The notes: a model not told the origin generated them from the sequence alone. A stretch of DNA of 64,000 nucleotides from Rahnella bruchi (GCF_003614975.1 NZ_QZWI01000020.1:31730-95729), one strand, 5' to 3'. Shown: positions 1 through 8,758, counted from the stretch's first letter. Made by a program: numbers and translations.

Positions 1-366
1 CAGGAAGAGTACGAAGGGCAGAATGCGAAGAGCGAAAAGGCAAAGCTGAAAAAACAACTCGCTGAACTTCAGCAAGAAAACAGCCGTTTAGCAGAGCGCT
101 TTCGTGATAACGAAGAAGATTGCGAGCGCCTGAGTCTGGCACTGGATCGCACAAATCAGGAGTTCGCTGCCTACAAAGCGCAAAAACAGCGCTTAACCCG
201 CTGGGTTCACATTCCCGGTGCCATGATGGGGATTTCCGTCGTCGCGCTGGTGCTTTACTCAGATGCCCAGCCGGGACATCTGTTTGATAATCTCGCCCCC
301 GCCGCTTTCCTCGGCAGCGTCGTCTACGCACTTTCCCTGATGATTGTCTGGAGCCGGAAAGCGTAG
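1..366 (+). CDS. 3' end of a coiled-coil membrane protein (5' truncated by window)
   Basis: The frame is open from base 1 and stops with TAG at 364-366, giving the last 121 residues of a larger protein. The first ~70 residues are highly charged (E, K, R, Q) with a heptad-like spacing (for example AKLKKQLAELQQENSRL) and should form a coiled coil. Two hydrophobic stretches follow, about residues 73-87 and 99-117, separated by a short polar loop, and the protein ends WSRKA. This looks like a coiled-coil domain anchored by a C-terminal hairpin of two membrane helices. I do not recognise the family. It converges on the ter-associated lyase gene, and no obvious terminator lies in the 95 bp between them. 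The reading frame is certain; the function is unknown. Confidence 0.7.
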   Translation, partial: QEEYEGQNAKSEKAKLKKQLAELQQENSRLAERFRDNEEDCERLSLALDRTNQEFAAYKAQKQRLTRWVHIPGAMMGISVVALVLYSDAQPGHLFDNLAPAAFLGSVVYALSLMIVWSRKA

Positions 367-461
367 CGGCAATGACCGGTGTGCGTTGTTGCATGCTGCC
401 TGATTTTTGGCTAACCCAGCACACGCTTTCCCGGATAATGGCAAAAAGTAAGGTTCATCAC

Positions 462-1418
462 TTAATGCGGGCTTGTCATTGTTACCAGTCTCACCCCATC
501 CTGGGCACTTTCATGGGCAATCCCGTAAACCTGAGCTTGTTCAAGAACCCTTGCGGCCCAACGTCGGTGCGTGGCCGGTTCACACATAGCCCCCTGAGAT
601 TTAAAGACTGCCTGACTGGAGTTTAAGATCCGCAGCGCATCCGCATGGTCGGCAGGAGTGACCATCAGGGCTCGTTCGATTTTCGCAATCTGGTTTGGAT
701 GAATGGCGGTTTTTCCGACCAGCCCATGTGCCATATCGAGCGCCAGTTCCCGTTCCATGACGTTATGATCATCAATGTGTTCGCACACAGGAGACGTCAG
801 GGCAAAATCGCGTGAGCCAAAAACGGCCACCAGCATCTTGATGACGTAGCCCATCGGGCTGTCGTATAGCGTGAGATTGCGCGGGCGACGAAGGGAAATG
901 ACGTTCATGAGGTCATTTCCACCTATACGCAGCGCAATGATACGATCATGGCAGGGGTGACTGAGCAGTGTCGTCGCGAGCTCCCGCATCTGTATAACAT
1001 CGAAGACGTCTTCAGTTTCCAATGTCGGCATCATGCACAGATGTGTGTCTTTCATAATCTCCCACCATAGAGGCAGGGAAGCGAGGGTGAACTTAGGAAG
1101 TACAAGCCCGTCCACCGGCGACAGATCCAAATCAGTCGTTAGGTAATGGCCCATATCTGTATGGCGGGGACGTATAAAGACAAGAGGCCATTCGGTTCCC
1201 CGTCCTTCAGCCTTCGCAGAACGTAATGCTGCCAGCACCTGCTTTAAATTATCCAGGGCCGCAGGCACGTCTTCATCGCTGACCGCGTCTTCAAGGCAAA
1301 TGACTATCGAACGGAGTCCTTCAATTTCATTACTCAGCACGCTTTTGGCAATATCAGAACGCGTTGCAGGCATGTAGAGCGTGGCACCCAGCCGGTATGG
1401 CGAGAGTCTCTTTGTCAT
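462..1418 (-). CDS. CitE-like HpcH/HpaI aldolase/lyase of the ter-associated biosynthetic module
   Basis: This 318-residue protein has the HpcH/HpaI aldolase/citrate lyase fold: an N-terminal 'LYMPATRSD', an acidic 'VICLEDAVSDED' segment, 'RPRHTD', 'VLPKF' and 'TAIHPNQI' near the end, all typical of CitE-type TIM barrels that handle acyl-CoA or keto acids with a divalent metal. It is the last gene of a four-gene leftward operon; its ATG overlaps the stop of the upstream PRTase gene (TGATG). CitE-like proteins are known companions of PRTase, HAD and ATP-grasp genes in ter loci, where they are proposed to help make a nucleoside-like metabolite. I infer that role here rather than citrate lyase, because no citDF or ligase genes are present. 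The true substrate is unknown. Confidence 0.85.
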   Translation of the reverse strand: MTKRLSPYRLGATLYMPATRSDIAKSVLSNEIEGLRSIVICLEDAVSDEDVPAALDNLKQVLAALRSAKAEGRGTEWPLVFIRPRHTDMGHYLTTDLDLSPVDGLVLPKFTLASLPLWWEIMKDTHLCMMPTLETEDVFDVIQMRELATTLLSHPCHDRIIALRIGGNDLMNVISLRRPRNLTLYDSPMGYVIKMLVAVFGSRDFALTSPVCEHIDDHNVMERELALDMAHGLVGKTAIHPNQIAKIERALMVTPADHADALRILNSSQAVFKSQGAMCEPATHRRWAARVLEQAQVYGIAHESAQDGVRLVTMTSPH

Positions 1419-2497
1419 CAGTGAACCTTTTTAATAATGGTGATGGCACGATACTGTCCGATGCGATCGCCGACTTCAGTGATGGGGATATTTTTTTCCC
1501 GGGCCAGATACACCAGCAGGGCAACGTCGGGATCGTTAACCGACCGAACAAGAACGTGCTCAGGCACCCGGCGCAAAACGGCCCGTGTCGCCTCGGCAAT
1601 GCCGGGTTTAATCCGGTTAATGCTTGAAATCTTGTACTCAGCGGCCAGTGACGCAATGATCTGTTCACTTTGTGATTTCAACTGCGCAAAATTTTCAGGA
1701 TCCCACTGGCTGGCAGGAATTGCGTCCAAATCCAATGATTTTCGGCAATCAGCCACCGTGTCGACCAGTTGGCGGCTGCATTCAAACTGGCGAAGATGTT
1801 CGCACTGAACGCAACCGTGCAATCCTTCTGATGACCAGATGGAACGCGAGATAAGGCCGGAGACGGGCGCTCCCATAATGCCGAAGGGAATTAACCAGTC
1901 GTCATCACTGGCGGCGAGCCAAGACACACCGCAGGGATCAGCCAGAACCACAAGGCGTGGATCATCCGGATAGCCTGTACGTGATGCCAGCGAGCGTCGA
2001 AGCTCGCCGGTAATTGCGCCTTTGCCTGTCCAGCCGTCGACAAACACCACACCTTCAGTGCCGTGCCGATGCTCAATCCAGTCCATGGCCGTTTCGTCAA
2101 TGCCCCGGTCTCTGATAATGCTGACACCATAATGATGAGACTGTTTGCCCATCGCCCGCAGTGTCTGATGCAACATGACGCCAAGCGGCACCCCAGCCCG
2201 CACCAGACTGACCAAAACAATGGGCGTATCGCCGAAACGTTCTGATAATGCTTTTGCCAGCATCACGACTTCTCTCGCCAAACGGACCGCCCCCTGATCC
2301 AATGCTTTGGCAAACAAATCCAAGTGCCAGTTTGTCGGTTCAGGTTCCTGGCTCAGCATTTCGGAGTAGTGCTTTGCCCCGGACTGAATCAGTTGCTCTT
2401 TTTGGTCTACGGGCGTCATTTCCATTTCAACAGGGTTAAGCAGGAATTGGACGTCTTCGGCGAGATAGGAACCGGAAAATGGGATAAATGGCTGCAT
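1418..2497 (-). CDS. ter-associated PRTase/PELOTA protein (StiP-like family)
   Basis: About 359 residues. The N-terminal two thirds carry a phosphoribosyltransferase-like core ('VSLVRAGVPLG', then 'VVFVDGWTGKG' in place of the usual PRPP loop). The last ~80 residues ('RVPEHVLVRS' to 'YRAITIIKKVH') look like the PELOTA RNA-binding domain found in this family. Relatives are often labelled 'cysteine protease StiP', but the ter-genomics literature treats them as PRTases of a nucleoside-like pathway. An ATG exists further upstream at 2563, but the start at 2497 is preferred: GGAG lies 9 nt before it and it follows the HAD stop by a few bases. Translation is therefore probably coupled to the HAD gene upstream and to the lyase gene downstream. 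Confidence 0.82.
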   Translation of the reverse strand: MQPFIPFSGSYLAEDVQFLLNPVEMEMTPVDQKEQLIQSGAKHYSEMLSQEPEPTNWHLDLFAKALDQGAVRLAREVVMLAKALSERFGDTPIVLVSLVRAGVPLGVMLHQTLRAMGKQSHHYGVSIIRDRGIDETAMDWIEHRHGTEGVVFVDGWTGKGAITGELRRSLASRTGYPDDPRLVVLADPCGVSWLAASDDDWLIPFGIMGAPVSGLISRSIWSSEGLHGCVQCEHLRQFECSRQLVDTVADCRKSLDLDAIPASQWDPENFAQLKSQSEQIIASLAAEYKISSINRIKPGIAEATRAVLRRVPEHVLVRSVNDPDVALLVYLAREKNIPITEVGDRIGQYRAITIIKKVH

Positions 2498-2501
2498 ATT
2501 A

Positions 2502-3272
2502 TTATTCTCCGAAAACATGGCGACTGATTTCTTCGGCAAACTGGCTCTGACGGGGCAGCCCAAACCAGTGACACAGTTTCATGAAACGATGGTCGCTCAG
2601 GCTGTCTCCCAAACCGATGACAGGGAAAACGCCGCGTTCGGCACGCAGCTTGTTCAGCAGATACTGGGTTGCGAGGCCTTTTTCTACCGGAGTGGGTAAC
2701 CATGCAATGTTGTTACTGTTGCGATGAATGTAAAAACCCGCTGTCGGGAAGGTAGCCTCGATTTCATCGCCGATGGCATAAAGCTCGTCCAGCCGGGTGC
2801 TGTCGGTATGCTTCATCACCAGATACACCGGCGTATTGTCATACTCGTAATTGATACGGGCCCAGCCCTGAATCCCGCGAGTTTCCATCAGAGAAGTGAT
2901 GTCGCGCTGCATCGTCAGCAATTGATCCCGATAACCGGACAGACTCATGAGCATCTGAGCTTTCCACTCTTCGTCCGGCTTTCCTTTCGGCGTCAGGATC
3001 ACCGCGCCATGCGTGACGATAGCCCATGAGTGAAACGGGATAGTCACGCGGCCAATTTCTTCCGTCCCACGGGCCGTGACCGGAATAAAGTCTGCATGTT
3101 TAAGCAACCAGTCAACCAGCATGGATTGCTCTTCGGTCATAAAGCTGCGGGCTTGCATTGAGCGGTCTAAGGCACCCGGACGATAGGGCTCAAGTGCCAG
3201 CTCATCTACCATTTTCCGGCGGGTCTGGAAAAGGGTGTCATCGAGATCAGAAAAAACTACCGGCTTATTCAT
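2502..3272 (-). CDS. HAD-superfamily phosphatase of the ter module
   Basis: This 256-residue HAD hydrolase has all the expected motifs: motif I 'FSDLDDTLF' at residues 7-15 (nucleophile and general acid/base aspartates), motif II 'PVTARGT' at about 64-70, and a C-terminal acidic motif 'GLGDSLSDHRFM'. The large cap between motifs II and IV resembles sucrose- or trehalose-phosphatase-type caps. It overlaps the upstream PRTase-TRSP gene by 8 bp and ends 4 bp before the next PRTase gene, so the three are one transcript. HAD phosphatases are standard members of ter biosynthetic modules and presumably dephosphorylate the pathway's ribosyl-phosphate product. The substrate is not known. Confidence 0.85.
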   Translation of the reverse strand: MNKPVVFSDLDDTLFQTRRKMVDELALEPYRPGALDRSMQARSFMTEEQSMLVDWLLKHADFIPVTARGTEEIGRVTIPFHSWAIVTHGAVILTPKGKPDEEWKAQMLMSLSGYRDQLLTMQRDITSLMETRGIQGWARINYEYDNTPVYLVMKHTDSTRLDELYAIGDEIEATFPTAGFYIHRNSNNIAWLPTPVEKGLATQYLLNKLRAERGVFPVIGLGDSLSDHRFMKLCHWFGLPRQSQFAEEISRHVFGE

Positions 3273-4401
3273 AAACGATCACCTCTACGGCAGGAGCCAC
3301 GGCGTTCAAAGCAGCAAGCAGGGCAGGATCAACACTCTCAGCCGGTGTTTCGATACACAATAAAATGCGGTCAAACTGCTGATGAGCAACGTTATAGACA
3401 AAATTTGGAATGCCCAGTCCGTAATTATCCGTAAAGGCAATGGCTGACTCGATGGCGAAACCGGTAGAAATGGGGGAGCGCGTTGTGCAACTGAACCTGA
3501 CCTCTGCTCCCTGAAGTTCCAGACGTTCTGCCAGCAATAACGGTTCCCAGACGAATTCTCCGGATCCCAGCACTAAGATTTTTTCTCCGGCTGATGCCGT
3601 GATTTTTGTGCCGAGATCCCTTGCGGCTGTCGCCATGCCCAAACGTCCCCAGCTCTGTTTACCGGTGATTGCCACGCTGCCTGTGGCGGTGACGTTCACA
3701 TTTGGCATCACGGGAACGGGGGCATCGGGTTTTCTTTCCCAGTGCCAGTCTCCCTGAACAAGTGATACCGAAGTGACGGGCAACGGACACTGTTCTGTGA
3801 TGGCGTTTCCGCTCCAGTCCGTCAGCGTTACAGTAACCACACGCTCTACTGCGGTCAGGCCTGCTTCTGTACGCAGCGCCTCCAGTAAGTTAATAAAGGT
3901 CTTTCCCGTGGTGGCCTCATCATCGATAAGAACCAGAGTCCGGGCGTTGCTGACATGGCCCCGAAGCGCGGGATCGGCTGGGTGATATAGCAGATGGTCT
4001 GTCGCGTGAGAGTGGTCTTCTTTAAATTCGCACATCAGCTCGCCGTCGACGGGATGGCGGGTAGACGTCAGGTAGACTACATCATCGAAAACTTTCGAGG
4101 CTTCATCAAAAACCCCGGCACCCAGCCCAACGGCCGTTTCTGCCATACCGATAAACAATACCGGTTGCGGTAAATCAGCAGGGATCTGTTGTGCGAGCTG
4201 ACGATAAGCGGACCGCATAATGGCAGGGGAAATCGGGATGTGTCGTCCCAGTACTTTGCTGACAAAGAGAAAGGCCCGCTTGGGATTACGCCGTTCGGCA
4301 ATATCGAAAAGTGAATCTAATGGGAGGATACCGCCAGTCGGGGTTACCGTTAGGGTTCCGCCGGAGAGCGATTTACGGTAAACAGGGTTTCCATTGAGCA
4401 T
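3265..4401 (-). CDS. Phosphoribosyltransferase with C-terminal TRSP domain, ter module
   Basis: The 378-residue protein begins with a PRTase domain: 'LFIGMAETAVGLGAGV' at about residues 101-116 and the PRPP-binding loop 'LVLIDDEATTGKT' at about 167-179. It ends with the domain named after its TRSP motif, here 'CTTRSPISTGFAIES' at about 305-319. This two-domain layout is diagnostic of the PRTase_2/TRSP family linked to ter operons. It is now the first intact gene of the leftward operon: the ATP-grasp gene that normally precedes it survives only as fragments ending 2 bp before this ATG. If the pathway needs that ligase, the product of this module may no longer be made unless the enzyme is encoded elsewhere. 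Confidence 0.85.
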   Translation of the reverse strand: MLNGNPVYRKSLSGGTLTVTPTGGILPLDSLFDIAERRNPKRAFLFVSKVLGRHIPISPAIMRSAYRQLAQQIPADLPQPVLFIGMAETAVGLGAGVFDEASKVFDDVVYLTSTRHPVDGELMCEFKEDHSHATDHLLYHPADPALRGHVSNARTLVLIDDEATTGKTFINLLEALRTEAGLTAVERVVTVTLTDWSGNAITEQCPLPVTSVSLVQGDWHWERKPDAPVPVMPNVNVTATGSVAITGKQSWGRLGMATAARDLGTKITASAGEKILVLGSGEFVWEPLLLAERLELQGAEVRFSCTTRSPISTGFAIESAIAFTDNYGLGIPNFVYNVAHQQFDRILLCIETPAESVDPALLAALNAVAPAVEVIVYE

Positions 4402-4403
4402 GG

Positions 4404-4662
4404 TTATGCGTTCTCTTCGCGGACTGACAGATTTTCAGGGATGGGGTTATAACGGATGACATCAGTCATCGGGCTCAATCAGTGCGACATTGGCCTGCGA
4501 AAGTATTTCATTCCTTTTTTGGCAATGAGAGGCCACAACGATGACAGCTATATTTGAATTTTTTAAAAAGACTATTTGAATATTTTCAAAGAGGTCATGA
4601 ATTCCTGAAATAATATATCGCTGTGAAGATAATCCTTCCATCAGCCATATGGTGTAATCCAT
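4404..4662 (-). pseudogene. Remnant of the ter-module ATP-grasp gene (large internal deletion)
   Basis: A 66-codon frame starting at 4662 reads MDYTIWLMEGLSSQR at its N terminus and later 'VVASHCQKRNEILSQ' and 'VALIEPDD'. I recognise this as the N-terminal start of the ATP-grasp proteins that sit upstream of the TRSP gene in ter loci. It then stops. In another frame immediately downstream, the last ~20 codons (DVIRYNPIPENLSVREENA, stop at 4404-4406) look like an ATP-grasp C terminus placed just before the next ATG. The catalytic middle, roughly 300 codons, is missing. An odd AT-rich stretch (ENIQIVFLKNSNIAV) also interrupts the N-terminal part. The C-terminal assignment is inference; the truncation itself is clear if the family call is right. 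Confidence 0.6.
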
Positions 4663-4692
4663 TCATTTATTTTCCAGGAATGATGAGGGGAA

Positions 4693-4863
4693 ATGAGAAT
4701 TCAGATGAGTCTAGGGAGGCGTTTCGCACATGTCAATCATAATAGTATTACAATTGATGCTGGAAATGAATATCCGTTAATACATGAAAAATCTCAGTTA
4801 ATTGCAAAAAAAATTAGCGTTAAATTAAATAACGTTTCAAATCAAACAATTAATTTTGAATAG
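4693..4863 (+). other. AT-rich divergent intergenic region with a 56-codon open frame
   Basis: The ~314 bp between the leftward remnant (4662) and terZ (4977) should hold the divergent promoters of the two ter arms. It is much richer in A+T than its flanks. One frame, ATG 4693 to TAG 4861-4863, encodes 56 residues beginning MRIQMSLGRRFAHVNH. A G-rich run sits only 2-3 nt before the ATG, which is poor spacing. I do not recognise the sequence. It may be the scar of whatever rearrangement deleted ATP-grasp, or simply non-coding. I could not pick out confident -35/-10 boxes. Confidence 0.25.
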
Positions 4864-4976
4864 ACGAAATCAGGGAAAATATGGCGTATCGCACAACTTC
4901 GTCATGATATGCTTTTTCAGTAAAAGGAATTCTGATTTAAAAATAATAATTCAACCTACGCGTGAAGGAATAAATA

Positions 4977-5297
4977 ATGGTTTCATTAAGCAAAAACCAA
5001 ACTGTTTCACTCAGCAAAGAAACGTCATCATTAAATCAGTTGCAATTCGGTTTAGGCTGGGATCCTGTAAAAAATAAAAAAGGATTTTTAGCGAGTCTTA
5101 TGGGTGGCGGCAGGGATTCAATTGATTTAGATGCAGGCTGTGTCCTGTTAGACAGTTCTGGCAAAACGATTGATACCATCTGGTTTAGCAAATTGAAATC
5201 TAGTTGTGGCTCCGTTGTTCATTTGGGCGACAAAGCCTCCGGAGGCCGCACCATTGATAATATGCATGCGGATATTGTCGCCACGGTGGTGCGGTAA
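4977..5297 (+). CDS. terZ: Internally deleted TerZ (TerD-domain protein)
   Basis: The 106-residue product starts like TerZ (MVSLSKNQTVSLSK, then 'FGLGWDPVK', 'DSIDLDAGCVLLD', 'GSVVHLGD') and ends like TerZ ('GRTIDNMHADIV...VVR'). The family is normally about 190 residues. After 'VVHLGD' the sequence jumps directly to 'KASGGRTIDN', so about 85-90 residues of the TerD domain are missing in frame, including the 'TGEGDGDDE' calcium-binding-type segment present in the neighbouring TerD. The start is supported by GAAGGA 7 nt before the ATG. The stop overlaps the terA ATG (TAATG). Half the fold is gone, so TerZ function is probably lost, yet the frame was kept open and terA remains translationally coupled. 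Confidence 0.85.
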   Translation: MVSLSKNQTVSLSKETSSLNQLQFGLGWDPVKNKKGFLASLMGGGRDSIDLDAGCVLLDSSGKTIDTIWFSKLKSSCGSVVHLGDKASGGRTIDNMHADIVATVVR

Positions 5298-6445
5298 TGA
5301 CGATGACGCCAGGGGGTAATGCCCCCATTCCTTCACAGGTACTGACGGTGCGCGTTCTCTCTGGTGTCCCGGTCGACGCTTCTTCGTTTCGTCTTTATGC
5401 CTCCGGTAAAGTGCAGGGCGATGCGGATATGGTGTTTTACGGACAACCCGTCAACGACGATGCGTCAGTAAAACTCGCCGGTGCCGGTACAGACACGGCC
5501 TTTACGGTCGATATTTGCCGCCTTCATCCTGAAGTACAAAAACTGGCTTTCACTGCAACCTGTGATGGCAACATGACGCTCTCCTCACTCAGACATCTCT
5601 CCGTTCAGGTTGAACTTAACGGCAACGTTTTGCTGACCGGGAATGTGGAAGTGTCTGGTCGTCAGGAAGCTGCGCTTATCCTCGGAGAAATTTATCGCCG
5701 TAACGCTGAATGGAAATTCCGATTCATTGCGCAGGGCTTCAACGGTGGCCTGAAACCGCTGGCTGAACATTTCGGCGTAGACATTTCGGATGTTCCTGCA
5801 CCGGCTGCAAAACTGTCACCGGATCCCGCCAAAATTAGTTTAAGCAAGGTCTCGCTCACCAAAGAAAAACCCTCCATCAGCCTTGCCAAGCGGCATAGTT
5901 TTGGCGAAATCAAAATTAACCTCAACTGGAATCAGGGAAGCGCCGCGTCAGGCGGAATGTTTGGCGGGATGTTCAGTAAATCCAAAGGTGTGGATTTGGA
6001 TTTAGGTGCATTTGTTGAACTTCAGGACGGCACCAAAGGCGTGGTTCAGGCGCTAGGAAATACCTTTGGCCGCCTGAATTCAGAACCTTTCGTTGAGTTA
6101 CAGGGGGATGACCGTACGGGTCAGGTCGCTGACGGCGAGTGGTTGCATGTTAACGGTCGTGAATGGAAGAACATCCGCCAAGTGCTGATCTACGCCTTCA
6201 TTTATGAAGGGGCGGCGAGCTGGGATAAAACTGACGGCGTCGTCACGCTGCATATTCCTGAGCAACCGCCCATAGAGACACGTTTAACCGAAGGGCCAGA
6301 CCGCCACAATATGTGCGCGATCGCCCGACTGGTAAATGAAAACGGGGCCATTAAGGTTGAAAGAATCAACCAGTTCTTCAGTGGCCACAAAGACATGGAC
6401 AAAGCGCTGGGCTGGGGCTTTCGCTGGTCTGCCGGTTCCAAATAA
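5297..6445 (+). CDS. terA: Tellurium resistance protein TerA
   Basis: 382 residues, the normal length for TerA. The first ~165 residues are a TerD-type domain ('FRLYASGKVQGDADMVFYGQ', 'GEIYRRNAEWKFRFIAQGF', the latter shared with TerD). A linker with 'KISLSKVSLTK' repeats follows, and then a second C-terminal domain beginning near 'INLNWNQG'. TerA is a cytoplasmic member of the Ter complex that acts with TerB, TerC and TerD in tellurite, phage and colicin resistance and is thought to work at the inner membrane. It lacks an independent strong ribosome site and starts on the TAATG overlap with the shortened terZ, which may explain why that frame has been kept. Confidence 0.92.
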   Translation: MTMTPGGNAPIPSQVLTVRVLSGVPVDASSFRLYASGKVQGDADMVFYGQPVNDDASVKLAGAGTDTAFTVDICRLHPEVQKLAFTATCDGNMTLSSLRHLSVQVELNGNVLLTGNVEVSGRQEAALILGEIYRRNAEWKFRFIAQGFNGGLKPLAEHFGVDISDVPAPAAKLSPDPAKISLSKVSLTKEKPSISLAKRHSFGEIKINLNWNQGSAASGGMFGGMFSKSKGVDLDLGAFVELQDGTKGVVQALGNTFGRLNSEPFVELQGDDRTGQVADGEWLHVNGREWKNIRQVLIYAFIYEGAASWDKTDGVVTLHIPEQPPIETRLTEGPDRHNMCAIARLVNENGAIKVERINQFFSGHKDMDKALGWGFRWSAGSK

Positions 6446-6468
6446 TTCCAAATCCTGAGGATGAAATA

Positions 6469-6924
6469 ATGAGTTTTTTAGACAAAATGAAAGGCGCACT
6501 AAATGCCGGTCGTGATGAACTGACCAAACAAGTCGGGCGCTTTAAAAACAAAAAATTCCTGCAGGGCACAGTGGCTGTTTGTGCGCGTATTGCGGTCACG
6601 AGCGACGGTGTAAGCAGCGAAGAAAAGCAAAAGATGATTGGCTTTCTTCAGGTGTCGCCTGAACTGAAAGTATTCGAAACCAAAGAAGTTATTGCGTTCT
6701 TTAATGAACTGGTGACCAGCTTCAGTTTTGATTACGAAATCGGGAAAGGCGAAACCATGAAGTACATTTTGGCGCTTAAAGATCAGCCCGAGGCTGCGCA
6801 ACTGGCTGTGCGTGTTGGGATCGCCGTGGCGAAAAGCGATGGTGACTTTGATGAGTCCGAAAAGATGGCCGTTCGGGAAATTGCCCTGGCTCTTGGTTTC
6901 ACTCCGGCTGAGTTTGGCCTTTAA
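6469..6924 (+). CDS. terB: Tellurium resistance protein TerB
   Basis: This 151-residue protein has the all-helical TerB fold. The N-terminal amphipathic stretch (MSFLDKMKGALNAGRDEL) is followed by 'ARIAVTSDGVSSEEKQKM' and a second similar acidic repeat 'GIAVAKSDGDFDESEKM', the pair of metal-binding acidic loops typical of the family. TerB is known to associate with the membrane protein TerC and to bind divalent metal. It lies 23 bp after terA with a TGAGGA ribosome site and 28 bp before terC, so it belongs to the terZABCD operon. Nothing unusual is visible. Confidence 0.93.
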   Translation: MSFLDKMKGALNAGRDELTKQVGRFKNKKFLQGTVAVCARIAVTSDGVSSEEKQKMIGFLQVSPELKVFETKEVIAFFNELVTSFSFDYEIGKGETMKYILALKDQPEAAQLAVRVGIAVAKSDGDFDESEKMAVREIALALGFTPAEFGL

Positions 6925-6952
6925 TTTTTACACTCTGGCGTAAGGGTACAAT

Positions 6953-7993
6953 ATGGTCTCCACGCACATAGGTTTCCCGGCAGAAACAGTCATCGTTTTT
7001 GTCTTTCTTGCTGTAGGGGCCATCTTTATCGATTTGTTTATGCATCGTCATGACAAACCGATTTCTTTAAAGAGTGCTGCGCTCTGGTCAGTTTTCTGGA
7101 TCCTGGTGGCAATGGCGTTTGCCGGTTTCCTTTATGTTCATCACGGTGCCGAAGTCGCCAGCCTGTTTGTGACCGGCTATGCGCTTGAGAAAGTCCTCTC
7201 CGTAGATAACCTCTTTGTGATGATGGCAATTTTCTCCTGGTTCTCCGTGCCGGATAATCTTCGTCATCGCGTACTTTACTGGGGCGTTATTGGCGCCGTC
7301 GTCTTCCGCGGGATTTTCGTCGCCATCGGGTCCAGTTTGCTGACTCTGGGCCCGTGGGTAGATATCGTCTTTGCCTTAGTCGTCTTGTGGACGGCTGTCA
7401 TGATGCTGAAAAGCGGCGAAGATGATGCCATTGAAGATTACTCTCAGCATCTCGCTTACCGGATTGTGAAACGCTTTTTCCCGATCTGGCCGAAATTAAA
7501 AGGGCGCGCTTTCCTTTTAAGCCAGAAAGAAGTTGAAGCTGAACTGGCAAAGCCTGAAAACGAAAACATTAAAGTTGGCCGTTTAGGCAAAGTCGCACTG
7601 TATGCGACGCCGCTGCTTCTGTGTCTCGCTGTGGTTGAGCTGTCGGATGTGATGTTTGCTTTCGACTCCGTCCCTGCCGTAATCGCTGTCAGCCGTGAAC
7701 CGCTAATCGTTTACAGCGCCATGATGTTCGCCATTCTTGGCCTGCGCACCATGTACTTTGTGCTGGAAGCGCTCAGACAGTACCTTGCCCACCTCGAAAA
7801 AGCCGTCATCGTGCTGTTGTTCTTCATCGGCGCGAAATTGGGCCTTAATGCAACCGACCATCTGTGGCATCACGGCTATAACATTTCAGCGAATGCGAGT
7901 CTTTTCATTGTGCTGTCTGTGCTGGCTGTCGGAATTATTGTCAGCGTGTTATTCCCTGGACAACCTGATGCTGAGGAAGGCAAAGAGGGTTAA
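6953..7993 (+). CDS. terC: Integral membrane protein TerC
   Basis: 346 residues with about nine hydrophobic segments. Acidic residues inside membrane segments are typical of TerC/Alx: 'VLSVDNLFVMMAIFSWF' at about residue 80-97 and 'ELSDVMFAFDSVPAVIA' at about 225-242. A charged cytoplasmic loop lies between them (about 150-200). TerC is the membrane anchor of the Ter system; the family has been linked to metal (manganese) export and to membrane-coupled metal delivery. It sits in the middle of the ter operon and no frame defect is visible. Confidence 0.93.
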   Translation: MVSTHIGFPAETVIVFVFLAVGAIFIDLFMHRHDKPISLKSAALWSVFWILVAMAFAGFLYVHHGAEVASLFVTGYALEKVLSVDNLFVMMAIFSWFSVPDNLRHRVLYWGVIGAVVFRGIFVAIGSSLLTLGPWVDIVFALVVLWTAVMMLKSGEDDAIEDYSQHLAYRIVKRFFPIWPKLKGRAFLLSQKEVEAELAKPENENIKVGRLGKVALYATPLLLCLAVVELSDVMFAFDSVPAVIAVSREPLIVYSAMMFAILGLRTMYFVLEALRQYLAHLEKAVIVLLFFIGAKLGLNATDHLWHHGYNISANASLFIVLSVLAVGIIVSVLFPGQPDAEEGKEG

Positions 7994-8044
7994 TTTCCCC
8001 GACCTTCCCTTTGACTATTAACGTTAACAATTGAGGATTTAACT

Positions 8045-8623
8045 ATGGGCGTTTCTCTTTCTAAAGGCGGGAACATCTCGTTAAGTAAAGAAGCACCAAC
8101 AATGAAAAACGTGCTGATCGGTCTGGGGTGGGACACCCGCTCTACCGATGGTCAGGACTTCGACCTTGATGCTTCTGCTTTCCTGCTCAACAACGCAGGC
8201 AAAGTACGCGGCGACGCGGATTTCATTTTCTACAACAACCTGAAATCCACTGACGGTTCTGTGTTGCACACTGGCGACAACCGAACCGGCGAAGGCGAGG
8301 GTGATGATGAAGCACTGAAAATCAAACTCGATCAAATCCCTGCAGATGTGGACAAAATCGTGTTTGTGGTCACTATCCACGATGCAGTCACCCGCGGTCA
8401 GAGTTTCGGTCAGGTTTCGGGTGCATTTATTCGCCTTGTGAATGATGACAACCATCAGGAAGTCGCCCGCTATGACCTGACGGAAGATGCATCGACAGAA
8501 ACCGCCATGTTGTTCGGTGAGCTGTATCGCCATAACACGGAATGGAAATTCCGTGCTGTCGGTCAGGGTTATGCCGGTGGTCTGGGATCAGTTTGTTCTC
8601 AGTACGGTATCAACGCTTCATAG
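8045..8623 (+). CDS. terD: Tellurium resistance protein TerD
   Basis: 192 residues, the usual length. It begins [16 protein letters not shown] and carries '[10 protein letters not shown]', '[11 protein letters not shown]', 'DFIFYNN', '[13 protein letters not shown]' (the acidic calcium-binding segment) and a terminal '[17 protein letters not shown]', all classic TerD. It is cytoplasmic and the core structural member of the Ter complex. It follows terC by 51 bp with TTGAGGA upstream of the ATG. Most ter operons continue with terE, a close paralogue, but here the operon ends: the next 195 bp contain only a terminator hairpin before a gene on the other strand. Confidence 0.95.
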   Translation: MGVSLSKGGNISLSKEAPTMKNVLIGLGWDTRSTDGQDFDLDASAFLLNNAGKVRGDADFIFYNNLKSTDGSVLHTGDNRTGEGEGDDEALKIKLDQIPADVDKIVFVVTIHDAVTRGQSFGQVSGAFIRLVNDDNHQEVARYDLTEDASTETAMLFGELYRHNTEWKFRAVGQGYAGGLGSVCSQYGINAS

Positions 8624-8758
8624 TTGGGGCAAAGGGACGTTCTTCAGAATTAACAGACGTTAACCGCCGCCTGCTTTTATGAAGATTGCTTCTTACAGGG
8701 GTTCAAAAAACGGCCTTATCAGCACGGCGGAAACTTTTAAAGCTGACGTACGCCTGAC

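Noticed and set aside
462..1418. Citrate lyase beta subunit annotation
   Set aside because: No citD, citF, citC or citX genes are nearby. PRTase, HAD and TRSP neighbours identify it as the CitE-like member of a ter module.
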